64,000 nt of DNA from Aeromicrobium sp. A1-2. GTDB taxonomy: Bacteria > Actinomycetota > Actinomycetes > Propionibacteriales > Nocardioidaceae. Positions 32,905 to 41,532 of the stretch are shown here, one piece after another. The DNA lies in contig NZ_CP027482.1 of the NCBI RefSeq assembly GCF_003443875.1, forward strand, positions 1,922,001-1,986,000. The letters run 5' to 3'. The translations under genes and the position numbers were made by a program. Numbering within the stretch: the stretch's first letter is position 1; each line of letters opens with the position of its first letter. The notes beneath the pieces are model-generated. The model saw nothing but the letters and a program-made list of their open reading frames with translations, was not told the origin of the DNA and ran no database searches.

Positions 32905-35340
32905 TCAGGCGAACTTGAAACCGCTGGCGGCCTCGGCCAGCTCCCCGGCTGGGACGGCGCGGCTGTAGCGGTAGCCCTGGACCTCATCGCAACCGCGTCC
33001 CCGCAGGTACGCCTCTTGCGGCTCGGTCTCCACGCCCTCACCGACGACCGACATGCCCAGGGTGTGCGCCATGACGATGATCGTGTCGACGATCGCCGCA
33101 TCGGCGGCGTCGACCGCAACGTTCGCGATGAACGAGCGGTCGATCTTGATCTTGTCGATCGGGAAGCGGGTCAGGTAGGCCAGGCTCGAGAATCCCGTCC
33201 CGAAGTCGTCGACGACGATGGCGACTCCGAGCGCTCGCACCGTGTGCAGTACGTCGACAACTCCCCGCGGATCCTCCATGAAGATGCCTTCGGTGATCTC
33301 CAGCTCGAGCCGATCGGCCGGCAGACCCGACTCGGCGAGGGCACGCTGCAGCACCTCGAGCCACCCCTTGTCGTGGAACTGCCTGGGCGACACGTTGACT
33401 GCCACCTTGAGCGGGATGCCGAGCTGTGCGGACATCGTCACCACGTCGAGGCAGGCGCGACAGAGCACCCACTCGCCCAGCCGGATGATCAGGCCATTGT
33501 CCTCAGCCACCGGGATGAATCGGTCTGGCGGGACGTCGACGCCGTCAGCGGTGCGCCAGCGGGCCAGCGCCTCCACTCCCACGATGTCTCCGGTGGTCAG
33601 GCACACCTGCATCTGATAGGACACCGAGATCTCGCCACGATCCAGAGCGTGCCGCAGCGCCGCCGCCATCTCGAGCTTGTCGTTGGTCTCGTCGAGCATC
33701 GAGCCCTCGAACCACTGGAAGGAGTTCCGCGCGGTGGACTTGGCGTGGTACATCGCGGTGTCGGCATGCTTGAGCAGCGTCGTGGCGTCGCGGCCCGCAT
33801 CCGGGAACAGGGCTACGCCGATGCTCGCCGTCACGAACAGCTCGTGCCCGTTGCAGACGAACGGCTCCGGCACGGCAGCAAGCATCTCGGTGATCCGCTG
33901 CTCGAGCTGGTCCTGCCCGTCGACCGAGGTGAAGACCAGGACGAACTCATCGCCACCAAGGCGGGCGACCATGTCGTCGGCCCGGACCTGGGACCGAAGG
34001 CGCTCGGCCATCTTGATCAGCAGCTCATCGCCCACGTGGTGCCCCAGTGAGTCGTTGACCCGCTTGAAGTGATCGAGGTCGAGCAGGGCGACGGCCAGGC
34101 TGCGTCCGGTGCGGGCGGCGGCCTCCAGGTCAGCGTCGAGTCGCTCGAACAGCTTGGTCCGGTTGGGCAGATCGGTCAGGAAGTCGAAGTGGGCCATGTG
34201 GCGGATGAACGCCTCGGCCTCGCGGCGCTGCGTGATGTCGTACGCGACCGAGAGCATGCCACTGACGTCACCGTCCTCGCTGGCGATCCGGGCACTGGCC
34301 TCGTTGACCGGGATGGTCGTACCGTCCTTGCGGTTGTAGTCCACCTCGCGTTCGTCGACCTGGTCCGACCGCGGCGCCAGGACGGATGGCGTCTGGCTGG
34401 TCGCCGCGCGAAGTGCTGCCATCGGAGAGCCGATGAGCTCGTCCCGGTCGAAGCCCAGGAGCCGCTCGGCCGCCGGATTGGCCGTGACGATCGTGCCGTC
34501 GGGCTCCGACGCGATGATGCTGAAGGGCAGGCTGTCGAGGATCGACCGCCTGAGCAGGTCGGCTCGCTTGGCGATCTCGATGGCCTGCACCGCCAGACGT
34601 TCGGTGATGTCGATGACCGAGGCGAGCACGTGCTGCTCGTCCATGATCTGGATCGGGTTCAGACCGATCTCGATCGGGATCTCGCTGCCGTCCTTGCGCC
34701 GACCGAACAGATCGCGTCCGGTCCCCATCTCCCGACGGTCGGGACGCTGGAAGAAGCCGTCGCGATAGCCGTCGTGCCGGGGACGGAAGCGTTCCGGGAT
34801 GAGGTCCTCGATGTTCATAGTGAGGAGCTCCGCTCGGGAGTAGTCGAAGGATCGCTCGGTCTGTGAGTTCACGAGCACGATGCCGCCGGCAGCATTGATC
34901 ATGATCATCGCGTTAGGGGCCGCTTCGACAACCTGGTGGAGGCGCTCCTCGGCCCGTTTGCGCTCAGTGATGTCGATGATCGAGGCGAGGACCTGGGTGT
35001 CCTCGCCGATGCGAACAGGGTTCAGGCCGATCTCGATCGGGAACTCGTGCCCACTGCGGTGCAGGCCGAACAGATCTCGTCCCGCACCCATCGCGCGGGT
35101 GTCCGGGTGTTTGAAGAACTCTGTCCGATAGCTCCCGTGCCTGCCACGGAACCGGTCGGGAATCAGTCGCTCCACATGCATCACGACCAGGTCGCTCCGG
35201 GCGTGCCCGAACAGGATCTCGGTCTGCGAGTTGACCATCGTGATGCGACCTCGGTCGTCAACCATCACCATCGCATTGGGTGTCGCCTCGATGATCTGGC
35301 GCAGCATCGCGCTGTCGTCGTCGGGGATTGCGAAGACCAC
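32905..35340 (-). CDS. PAS-PAS-PAS-GGDEF-EAL cyclic-di-GMP enzyme
   Basis: An 811-residue cytosolic signalling protein. Two PAS domains (about 10-130 and 135-255) are near copies of each other (both contain GRDLFG and PIEIGLNP); a third, different PAS follows (about 265-385). The GGDEF site is intact at 462-466 (LGGDEFVLV) and the EAL motif at 590-592 (GVEALARW), with DDFGTGFSSL further on, so both synthesis and hydrolysis of c-di-GMP are possible. No transmembrane segment is seen. The start is a GTG with GGGAG about 13 bases upstream. PAS ligands cannot be read from sequence. Confidence 0.94.
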   Translation of the reverse strand: MVFAIPDDDSAMLRQIIEATPNAMVMVDDRGRITMVNSQTEILFGHARSDLVVMHVERLIPDRFRGRHGSYRTEFFKHPDTRAMGAGRDLFGLHRSGHEFPIEIGLNPVRIGEDTQVLASIIDITERKRAEERLHQVVEAAPNAMIMINAAGGIVLVNSQTERSFDYSRAELLTMNIEDLIPERFRPRHDGYRDGFFQRPDRREMGTGRDLFGRRKDGSEIPIEIGLNPIQIMDEQHVLASVIDITERLAVQAIEIAKRADLLRRSILDSLPFSIIASEPDGTIVTANPAAERLLGFDRDELIGSPMAALRAATSQTPSVLAPRSDQVDEREVDYNRKDGTTIPVNEASARIASEDGDVSGMLSVAYDITQRREAEAFIRHMAHFDFLTDLPNRTKLFERLDADLEAAARTGRSLAVALLDLDHFKRVNDSLGHHVGDELLIKMAERLRSQVRADDMVARLGGDEFVLVFTSVDGQDQLEQRITEMLAAVPEPFVCNGHELFVTASIGVALFPDAGRDATTLLKHADTAMYHAKSTARNSFQWFEGSMLDETNDKLEMAAALRHALDRGEISVSYQMQVCLTTGDIVGVEALARWRTADGVDVPPDRFIPVAEDNGLIIRLGEWVLCRACLDVVTMSAQLGIPLKVAVNVSPRQFHDKGWLEVLQRALAESGLPADRLELEITEGIFMEDPRGVVDVLHTVRALGVAIVVDDFGTGFSSLAYLTRFPIDKIKIDRSFIANVAVDAADAAIVDTIIVMAHTLGMSVVGEGVETEPQEAYLRGRGCDEVQGYRYSRAVPAGELAEAASGFKFA

Positions 35341-35427
35341 CGTGAACCACGTCTCCCTCGTGTCGGCCGTCCCCCCGGAGCAGAGCCTAGGTCAGTGAAG
35401 GTTCACCTCACCGAGGCCGACGACCAC

Positions 35428-35433
35428 TAGGCT
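35428..35433 (+). promoter_or_regulatory. -10 element of the DUF1304 gene (TAGGCT)
   Basis: TAGGCT plus seven bases (CCCGTCC) to the ATG at 35441. Confidence 0.55.
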
Positions 35434-35440
35434 CCCGTCC

Positions 35441-35836
35441 ATGACCGCACTCGCGCTGACCCTGGCCACCGTCGCCGCACTCCTGCACGTCCTGTTCTTC
35501 AAGCTCGAGTCGCTCGACTGGCGCAAGCCCGCGACCTGGAAGACCTTCGGGATGGCGTCACAAGCCGACGCCGACATCGCAGCACCGTTGGCGTTCAACC
35601 AAGGGTTCTACAACCTGTTCCTCGCGCTCGGCACCTTCACGGGCATCATTGTGGTCGCGGCATCCGACACCCACGACTCGATCGGCTGGACCTTGATCGT
35701 GTTTGCCTGCGGGAGCATGCTCGCTGCAGCCGTCGTCCTGATCGCCAGTGGCGGCAAGCCGTTCGCCCGTGCCGCTTCGATCCAAGGCCTTCCTGCGCTC
35801 ACCGCCGTCGTCGCGAGCCTCGTCGCCGCCGGCTGA
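35441..35836 (+). CDS. DUF1304 family membrane protein
   Basis: A 131-residue protein with four helices. The DUF1304 pattern is clear: an N-terminal helix ending FFKLESLDWRKP, then AFNQGFYNLFLALGTF, a third helix around IGWTLIVFACGSMLAAAVVL, and a final IQGLPALTAVVASL. The family (YwdK/YqjF-like small membrane proteins) has no known biochemical role. It is divergent from the c-di-GMP gene across about 100 bases and has its own -10 box. It ends 44 bases before exonuclease III. Confidence 0.88.
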   Translation: MTALALTLATVAALLHVLFFKLESLDWRKPATWKTFGMASQADADIAAPLAFNQGFYNLFLALGTFTGIIVVAASDTHDSIGWTLIVFACGSMLAAAVVLIASGGKPFARAASIQGLPALTAVVASLVAAG

Positions 35837-35868
35837 CGACGGGCCGCAAGACCGTCGGCCCCGCTCGT

Positions 35869-35874
35869 TAGGGT
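35869..35874 (+). promoter_or_regulatory. -10 element of xthA (TAGGGT)
   Basis: TAGGGT plus six bases (AGGGCC) to the GTG at 35881. Confidence 0.6.
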
Positions 35875-35880
35875 AGGGCC

Positions 35881-36696
35881 GTGCTTCGAATCGCCACGGT
35901 CAACGTCAACGGAATCCGCGCCGCCTACAACAAGACCCGGGGCCAGTCCTCGGGTCTGAGCGAGTGGCTCGCGACGCGTGGCGCCGACATCGTGACCCTG
36001 CAGGAGGTCCGTGCACCGGACGCCATCGTGCACGAGATCACCGCCGAGGCCGGCTACCACGTCGTGCACGCCGAAGCGGCTGCCAAGGGCCGGGCGGGAG
36101 TGGCGGTGCTGAGCCGCGCCGAACCGACCGCCGTTCGCAGTGGCAACGGCGACGGCTACTTCGACGACTCCGGACGCTGGATCGAGTCCGACGTGCCGCT
36201 TGCCGATGGGTCGACGCTGACCGTCGTGTCTGCCTACGTCCACTCCGGCGAGGTGGGCACGCCGCGCCAGGACGACAAGTACCGCTTCCTGGAGCAGATG
36301 GCGACCCGGCTCACCGAAATCCGCGCGAGTGGCAATCACGGCGTCGTCACCGGCGACCTCAATGTCGGTCACACCGAGCGGGACATCAAGAACTGGAAGG
36401 GCAACCGCAAGAAGGCGGGCTTCCTGCCTGAGGAGCGCGCCTATTTCGACCGCTTCTTCGGCGACCTCGGCTGGGTCGATGTGCACCGCGCCGTCGCCGG
36501 TGACGTCGACGGACCCTACACCTGGTGGTCGATGCGAGGTCAGGCGTTCGACACCGACACCGGGTGGCGAATCGACTACCAGATCGCCACACCCGAGCTG
36601 GCCGCCACGGCCACAACGGCCACGGTGGATCGTGCCGAGAGCTGGGCGGAGCGCTGGTCCGACCACGCTCCCCTCGTCGTCGACTACGCCGTGTGA
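35881..36696 (+). CDS. xthA: Exodeoxyribonuclease III family AP endonuclease
   Basis: A 271-residue DNA repair enzyme that cuts at abasic sites and has 3'-exonuclease activity. Motifs of the EEP fold are intact: NVNGIRAA (substrate asparagine), LQEVRAP (metal glutamate), GDLNVGHTERDIKNWKGN and the C-terminal WSDHAPLVV with the catalytic Asp-His. The GTG start follows TAGGGT by six bases. It stands alone and ends with a strong hairpin terminator downstream. No feature suggests loss of function. Confidence 0.95.
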   Translation: MLRIATVNVNGIRAAYNKTRGQSSGLSEWLATRGADIVTLQEVRAPDAIVHEITAEAGYHVVHAEAAAKGRAGVAVLSRAEPTAVRSGNGDGYFDDSGRWIESDVPLADGSTLTVVSAYVHSGEVGTPRQDDKYRFLEQMATRLTEIRASGNHGVVTGDLNVGHTERDIKNWKGNRKKAGFLPEERAYFDRFFGDLGWVDVHRAVAGDVDGPYTWWSMRGQAFDTDTGWRIDYQIATPELAATATTATVDRAESWAERWSDHAPLVVDYAV

Positions 36697-36828
36697 CGCG
36701 CTGCGCCTGGTCCGGGATGCCCCACAGAGCTCGCTGAGTCGCGCCGCGGCGGCGCTCTCGGCGCTCGAGCCCCTCGAGGCGTCCGGCCTGGTGTCGCGGT
36801 AGGCCGGTCCCGCCGACGGACGCGCGAA

Positions 36829-36862
36829 GGAGGGGCGCGCACCCCCTGATGCGCACCCCTCC
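36829..36862. terminator. Bidirectional terminator between xthA and the M6 protease
   Basis: GGAGGGG and GCGCA pair with TGCGC and CCCCTCC across one mismatch, giving 12 pairs with an eight-base loop. Confidence 0.8.
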
Positions 36863-36876
36863 GACTGTGGTTCAGG

Positions 36877-39273
36877 TCAGTTGAACTTGACCTTCAGCGT
36901 TGTCCCCTTCTCCTTCAGGACCCGCACCTTGACACCTGCGGCTGGCAGCTTCACGCCGTGGTTGGGCAGCTCGGCGAACCAGTACTTCTTGGTGTCGTTG
37001 AACAGCGGCTGGGCCGCCTGACCGCGGACGTAGCTCGCGACACCATTGGTGTGCAGCGTCATCGAGTCGGCCTTGTGCTTCGAGAACGGCGCGTCGTACA
37101 TCTGGATCCGTGCGCGCCACGGTGCACCCGTCGCAATGTTGATGATCGGCGTCGGGTTGGCGTCGATCGGCAGGTTGCGACCCGATCCCGGGTGCTGAGA
37201 CGTGTTGTTGTCCAGCACCGAGGTGTCCCAGTAGGAGATCAGTAGGCCGTGACCGTACTTGTAGTGCTCGACGAAGTCCGGCTTGGTGTTGGTGAAACCG
37301 AAGTTGTACGGGCCGGTCAGCAAGTACTTGTCGTAGGACACGTAGGAGCGGTGACCCATGACGTAGTAGTTGTCATACAGCTGCGTCGTGGTCGCACCGA
37401 CGATCGAGAAGCCGTCGAAGGTCCAGGCCGGACCCCCGTCCTCGGCGCCATCGGTCAGCAGCGTCTCGCTACCAGCCTTGATCGCGATGTCATCCATGAA
37501 GAGGCCGGGCAGGGCCAGACCACCATCGGTCTTGTAGTAGAAGCGGAGCTTGATCTTCTGACCGTCGTACGCACCGAGTGGGACCTTCAGGTCAGCCCAC
37601 GCCGTCTGATCGCCGTCGATCGCCGGATTGCCCGACGTGTCGTCGCCGATCGGCGTGCCACCGATCGTGCCGTCGAGGGACGTCCAGCTGGCGCCGCCAT
37701 TGGTGGAGGCCTGGATGTACGCGTAGTCGTAGTCTTCCTCGATCGAGTAGCGGACCTTGGCGGTCAGCTCCCCTCCGGACTTGCCGGTGAGGTCGACGTC
37801 GGTCGTCTGCGAGTTGGCCAGGTCGTCACCGGATCCGGAGAAGAACTGCTTGGATCCCGACGCCGGCGCACCGTTGTCGCTGGTGACTTCCTTCTTCGGC
37901 AAGACCACGACCGCACCCTGGGCATTCTTGGTGTTGTACTCCTGTGGGCCCATCGTGATGGTCTTCTTCTGGTGCGTGCTGAGCGCCTCGTAGTCGAGCC
38001 AGCCGAGCTGCAGCTTCTCCCACGCTCCGAGATCGCCGGGACGGGTGCCGAGCGGCTCGTTCTTGGCGTTGAGTCGGCTCTGCGCCATCAGCGTCCAGTA
38101 CTCGTTGGAGTTGTCACCGCCACCGCTGGTGTCATACGCATCCGGCAGGCCCAGGTCGTGTCCGTACTCGTGGACGAAGACCGACAGGCCACCGTTCTCG
38201 GGCTGGACCGTGTAGTCGCCGACCCACAGGCCGGTGTCGCCGATCTGCGTGCCGCCGAGCGGGTTCTGCGCCGGTCCGGTGATACCGGCATCGGTCAAGA
38301 AGGCGTACCAGCGGTGCGACCAGATGGCATCCTCACCCTGCTGCGGATCGCCGTCGGCCTCGTCGCCGCCCGCGTGGACGATCTGGAAGTGGTCGAGGTA
38401 GCCGTCGGGCTCGTTGAAGTTGCCGTCGCCGTCGAAGTCGTAGCGGTCGTACTGATCGTAGGCCTGCAGCGCCGTCTTGATCTGCGCGTCGGTCTTGCCA
38501 GCGGCGTGCTGCTGGGCGATCCACGACGTGATGGCGTCCTGGATCAGGAACCACGTGCCGGAGTCCTCCCGGCCGTAGCGGGCCTCGTTGTAGGGCACCT
38601 TGACCCAGTCCGAGACCGTGCCGTCGACCGAATATCGGCCCGAGGACTGAGTCGCGTAGTAGGTAGACAGGGACTCCGTGGTCTTGCCCTTGCCGAAGTA
38701 GAGGTCCTGGTAGTGCTTGCTGTTGTAGTCCGCCTGCCAGACCGTGGAGTTGTCCTTGGAGCGGTCCGGCTCGGGAATCTTGTTGTGCAGCGGACCCTCG
38801 AAAGTCGTCGGGCCGGGCGTGTCGGGATCGGTGTCCACGTCGGGGTAGCTGGGGTGACGCTGGTTGCCGAACTCGGCGAGGATCACGAAGATCTTGTCGT
38901 CGCGCTCCTGCTTGAGCTCGACGTACTGATCCTGCTTCTTGCCGGCCTTGGCATTGGCCTTGAAGTCCTTGCGGGCCTTCTTGTTGCCCTTGCGCGCCGC
39001 CTCGGCCGGGCTGGCGCCCTCGCCAACCTTGACGACCGAGCTTCCACCCTTCTGAACGGCCTTGAGGTCACCGTTGATGACGCCGGATACGGCAGTCTCA
39101 CGCAGCGAGCGCCGCTTGGCCTCGAGCTGGTTGGGCAGCTCGTCCCCGATCTTGTCCGCTCGGTCGTTGCCGCTGACCGGTGGTGCTGGTGCTGCGGTGC
39201 CAGGAGAGGCATAAGCCAGTCCGAGCGATACCGCGAGTGCGAGGCCGACGAGGCCTGAGGTCACGCGCTTCAC
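36877..39273 (-). CDS. Immune inhibitor A-like M6 family metalloprotease
   Basis: A 798-residue secreted protease. A signal peptide ends near residue 27 (GTAAPAPP). The zinc site is HEYGHDLGLPDAYD, beginning at H368, which matches HExxHxxGxxD of M6 peptidases. An upstream DFDGDGNFNEPDGYLDH stretch looks like a calcium site. The long C-terminal region contains a carbohydrate-binding-like beta domain. The start is a GTG with GGGGGAA seven bases upstream. InhA-type enzymes degrade extracellular proteins; in a free-living actinobacterium a nutritional role is more likely than virulence. It faces a divergent CAP-domain gene across a 250-base A/T-richer gap. Confidence 0.92.
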   Translation of the reverse strand: MKRVTSGLVGLALAVSLGLAYASPGTAAPAPPVSGNDRADKIGDELPNQLEAKRRSLRETAVSGVINGDLKAVQKGGSSVVKVGEGASPAEAARKGNKKARKDFKANAKAGKKQDQYVELKQERDDKIFVILAEFGNQRHPSYPDVDTDPDTPGPTTFEGPLHNKIPEPDRSKDNSTVWQADYNSKHYQDLYFGKGKTTESLSTYYATQSSGRYSVDGTVSDWVKVPYNEARYGREDSGTWFLIQDAITSWIAQQHAAGKTDAQIKTALQAYDQYDRYDFDGDGNFNEPDGYLDHFQIVHAGGDEADGDPQQGEDAIWSHRWYAFLTDAGITGPAQNPLGGTQIGDTGLWVGDYTVQPENGGLSVFVHEYGHDLGLPDAYDTSGGGDNSNEYWTLMAQSRLNAKNEPLGTRPGDLGAWEKLQLGWLDYEALSTHQKKTITMGPQEYNTKNAQGAVVVLPKKEVTSDNGAPASGSKQFFSGSGDDLANSQTTDVDLTGKSGGELTAKVRYSIEEDYDYAYIQASTNGGASWTSLDGTIGGTPIGDDTSGNPAIDGDQTAWADLKVPLGAYDGQKIKLRFYYKTDGGLALPGLFMDDIAIKAGSETLLTDGAEDGGPAWTFDGFSIVGATTTQLYDNYYVMGHRSYVSYDKYLLTGPYNFGFTNTKPDFVEHYKYGHGLLISYWDTSVLDNNTSQHPGSGRNLPIDANPTPIINIATGAPWRARIQMYDAPFSKHKADSMTLHTNGVASYVRGQAAQPLFNDTKKYWFAELPNHGVKLPAAGVKVRVLKEKGTTLKVKFN

Positions 39274-39330
39274 TGTTCCCCCTTGTTCGATACTTCAGTG
39301 AGCAGACGGCGGTTGCCAGGACTGCCTGAT

Positions 39331-39355
39331 GCGCGCACCCTCGTGAGGTGCGCGC
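39331..39355 (-). promoter_or_regulatory. Hairpin in the protease leader
   Basis: GCGCGCACC and GGTGCGCGC form a perfect nine-pair stem with a seven-base loop, 58 bases upstream of the protease GTG. If transcription starts further upstream, it would sit in the 5' leader and could affect message stability or translation. Confidence 0.45.
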
Positions 39356-39524
39356 GGCACAACGAAGTCAACTTAGGGAACTTTCAGGAAGAAGTGCAGT
39401 CTTGACTTTGGTCGGATAGGACTATACGGACGTAGTTCTATCTGACTAGTCCTTGTCATCCATTCTGGATTTCCGTCCGCCTGACCCAAGATTGTTTTAC
39501 GGTGTGTCCGGGAAGGGAGACCCA
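39356..39524. promoter_or_regulatory. A/T-richer divergent promoter region
   Basis: This stretch between two genes for exported proteins is less G/C rich than the surroundings. It holds TTGACT at 39402-39407 and an inverted pair GGACTA/TAGTCC (39419-39424 and 39447-39452), plausible promoter or operator parts. I cannot assign them to one gene. Confidence 0.35.
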
Positions 39525-39980
39525 ATGAAAAAAATTGCGCCCGTGCGCGTCTTCGCCGGGATTCTGCTGACCGCACTGGTCTTCACGTTCACGCCGGCCT
39601 CGGCGGTGTCCTCAGGGACGTACGAGAACCAAATCATCAGCAGCTCGAACGTGCAGCGCACCAAGCAGCACCTGGTCGAGCTCAAGAAGCAGTCGTGCGT
39701 CGACAAGTACGCCGAGCGACAGGCCCGGTGGATGGCGTCTCACCGCAAGCTCCAGCACCAGAGCATGCGAACTGTTCTGAAGGCCTGCAAACTGACCGGG
39801 GTGGCCGAGAACATCGCCTACGGGTACTCATCCGGCAGCAAGACCGTCACGGCGTGGATGCGTTCCTCCGGCCACCGCCGCAACCTGCTCACGTCCAAGA
39901 TGCGCTACATCGGCGTGGGCGCGTACAAGGACAGCCGCGGAGTCTGGTGGGTGTCACAAGTCTTCGGCACCAAGAAGTAA
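39525..39980 (+). CDS. Secreted CAP-domain (SCP/PR1) protein
   Basis: A 151-residue exported protein. The signal peptide (VFAGILLTALVFTFTPASA) ends near residue 27. The compact CAP domain contains QHQSMRTVLKACKLTGVAENIAYG, in which the QHQS-to-AENIA segment corresponds to the CAP cavity, followed by WMRSSGHRRNLL with the second conserved histidine. The first cavity histidine/glutamate pair is partly altered, so metal binding is uncertain. Two cysteines probably form a disulfide. GGGAGA lies three to four bases before the ATG at 39525. Such proteins are common in Gram-positive secretomes; functions vary. Confidence 0.88.
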   Translation: MKKIAPVRVFAGILLTALVFTFTPASAVSSGTYENQIISSSNVQRTKQHLVELKKQSCVDKYAERQARWMASHRKLQHQSMRTVLKACKLTGVAENIAYGYSSGSKTVTAWMRSSGHRRNLLTSKMRYIGVGAYKDSRGVWWVSQVFGTKK

Positions 39981-40045
39981 CCGTTTGGTCGCCAGAGGTC
40001 GCGGATCTCGCCGGCTCGAACACGTTCCTTGGACCGTAGGCATCG

Positions 40046-40083
40046 CGACGAAGCCCCGGAGCAGATGCTCCGGGGCCTCGTCG
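40046..40083. terminator. Strong bidirectional terminator
   Basis: CGACGA plus GCCCCGGAGCA pairs with TGCTCCGGGGC plus TCGTCG; 17 pairs with a single internal mismatch. It lies between the CAP gene and the converging 58-residue gene. Confidence 0.8.
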
Positions 40084-40092
40084 TCGGGTCGA

Positions 40093-40269
40093 TCAGAGGT
40101 GACCGGCTTCGTCCCACGCGTGCCGACCGAACTCGGCACCGGGCGTGGTGGCCAGATAACTGACATCCGCACGGGCGCCGGGGTGACGTGGTGCGAGTCG
40201 GTGCGCAGGGAAGCGCCTCGAGGCCTCGGCGATCTGCGCAGAGTCGATCTCGAATGACGACTCGTCCAT
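40093..40269 (-). CDS. 58-residue protein of unknown function behind a palindromic operator
   Basis: A short soluble protein starting MDESSFEIDSAQIAEASRR. It has no cysteines, signal peptide or recognised domain; the middle is basic (HRLAPRHPGAR) and the end acidic. AGAGGAG lies six bases before the ATG at 40269, the strongest ribosome site in the region. The gene is bounded by a shared terminator and, upstream, by a perfect 14-base palindrome. These signals argue that it is a real, regulated small gene rather than chance reading. I cannot assign a function. Confidence 0.6.
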   Translation of the reverse strand: MDESSFEIDSAQIAEASRRFPAHRLAPRHPGARADVSYLATTPGAEFGRHAWDEAGHL

Positions 40270-40299
40270 GGGTTCTCCTCTGCCAACGGGTGCTTTACC

Positions 40300-40313
40300 T
40301 GAGGATATCCTCA
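40300..40313. promoter_or_regulatory. Perfect 14-base palindrome, candidate operator
   Basis: TGAGGATATCCTCA lies 31 bases upstream of the ATG of the 58-residue gene and is flanked on both sides by TTTACC-like repeats. The size and position fit a dimeric repressor site; the regulator is not identifiable. Confidence 0.5.
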
Positions 40314-40353
40314 TGTTTACCATCGGCGGAAGCCTTACCCAGCAGTAGGTTCA

Positions 40354-41445
40354 CTACAGCGTCACCCGCAGGATGCGATCGTCGCCCTTGCGCAGGTCGC
40401 CCCGGCCATCGGTGTTGCTCGTGGTGACCCACAACGCCCCGTCGGGCGCAACCGAGATGCTCCGGATGCGACCGTGATCGTCACCGAGATAGCGCACGGG
40501 CTTGCCGGCATCGGTCCCGTCCAGCGGGACGCCGAACACGCACTCGCCCTGCAAGGCCCCGAGGAAGGCCATCGAGCGGGTGATGGCCAGACCGGCTGGC
40601 GAGCACTCGTCCGTGCCCCAGGTGACCTTGGGGTTGACCAGCCCGGGCTCGTCGGAGGTGCCTTCGACGCCGGGCCAGCCATAGTTGCCGCCCGCCTCGA
40701 TCAGGTTGAGCTCGTCGGCCGCCTTCTCGCCGAACTCGGTCGCCCAGAGCCGACCCTCCGCGTCGAACGCGAGGCCCTCGATGTTGCGATGACCGTAGGT
40801 CCAGGTGCGGTTGCCGAACGGGTTGCCGTCGGCAGGCCCGCCGTCTTGGGTGATGCGCAGGATCTTGCCATTCAGCGAGTCCTTGTCCTGAGCCAGACGA
40901 GCATCGCCGGCATCGCCGGTGGAGACGAACAAGGTCCCGTCACCCTGGAACAACAGTCGCCCGCCGTGGTGGCGAGATCCCACTGTGATTCCGGTCAGGA
41001 TGGGTCGCTGTTCCCTGATTGAGTCGCCGTCGAGCCGCAGGCGAACGACCCGGTCTTCCGCGGAGGTCGTGACGTACGCGAACAAGGTCTTGTCGTCGTC
41101 AGGGGCCAGAGCAAGGCCCAGGAGCCCACCCTCTCCCCCGCCGGACGCGCCGTCGACCTCACCGACAGTGGTCACCTCACCGTCCGGCGTGATCCGGACG
41201 ATCGACCCTTCGTCACGCTGAGACACCAGGGCGTCACCGGATCGGAGGAAGGCAATGCCCCATGGCACGTTGAGCCCGGTGGCGATCGTCGAGGCGAGCC
41301 TCAGGTCGACCGCGTCCGACGTGCCGGTCACGGCGGGCATCGTGGGCGTACGCCGCAGTGTCGGCCCATCGCTCTCGCTCCCGCAACCCAGAAGCGTGAA
41401 GGCACCCACGGCCGCAAATCCGGTCAACAGCGTTCGACGCTCCAT
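40354..41445 (-). CDS. PQQ-type soluble glucose/sorbosone dehydrogenase lipoprotein
   Basis: A 363-residue exported protein. The signal (MERRTLLTGFAAVGAFTLLGC) has twin arginines and a lipobox, so it is probably a membrane-anchored lipoprotein. The remainder is a six-bladed propeller of the GSDH family: LNVPWGIAFLRSGDALVSQR, GGEGGLLGLALAPDD and GSRHHGGRLLFQGDG are the typical cofactor-side strands, and YGHRNIEGLAFD is a family hallmark. Whether it binds PQQ is uncertain. The ATG at 41445 is preceded by CATTAT at exactly six bases. Confidence 0.9.
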   Translation of the reverse strand: MERRTLLTGFAAVGAFTLLGCGSESDGPTLRRTPTMPAVTGTSDAVDLRLASTIATGLNVPWGIAFLRSGDALVSQRDEGSIVRITPDGEVTTVGEVDGASGGGEGGLLGLALAPDDDKTLFAYVTTSAEDRVVRLRLDGDSIREQRPILTGITVGSRHHGGRLLFQGDGTLFVSTGDAGDARLAQDKDSLNGKILRITQDGGPADGNPFGNRTWTYGHRNIEGLAFDAEGRLWATEFGEKAADELNLIEAGGNYGWPGVEGTSDEPGLVNPKVTWGTDECSPAGLAITRSMAFLGALQGECVFGVPLDGTDAGKPVRYLGDDHGRIRSISVAPDGALWVTTSNTDGRGDLRKGDDRILRVTL

Positions 41446-41451
41446 GTGTCG

Positions 41452-41457
41452 ATAATG
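41452..41457 (-). promoter_or_regulatory. -10 element of the sugar dehydrogenase gene (CATTAT)
   Basis: CATTAT plus six bases (CGACAC) to the ATG at 41445. Confidence 0.55.
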
Positions 41458-41520
41458 CCTGCCATCGCCAAGTTCGCGCGGTGAAGATCTCTTCGACAGG
41501 AGAACCCCGCAGACCCCGAT

Positions 41521-41526
41521 TAGGCT
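41521..41526 (+). promoter_or_regulatory. -10 element of the PASTA kinase gene (TAGGCT)
   Basis: TAGGCT plus six bases (GAAGGG) to the ATG at 41533. Confidence 0.6.
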
Positions 41527-41532
41527 GAAGGG

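Noticed and set aside
36697-36802. A short reading (SLSRAAAALSALEPLEASGLVSR) after exonuclease III that resembles a winged-helix fragment
   Set aside because: No start codon, too short, and in a different frame from any neighbour; at most a gene remnant and not supportable as a feature.
40018-40027. GAACACGTTC, resembling a LexA (SOS) box
   Set aside because: The half-sites are two bases apart rather than four, and it lies downstream of the CAP gene, not in a promoter.
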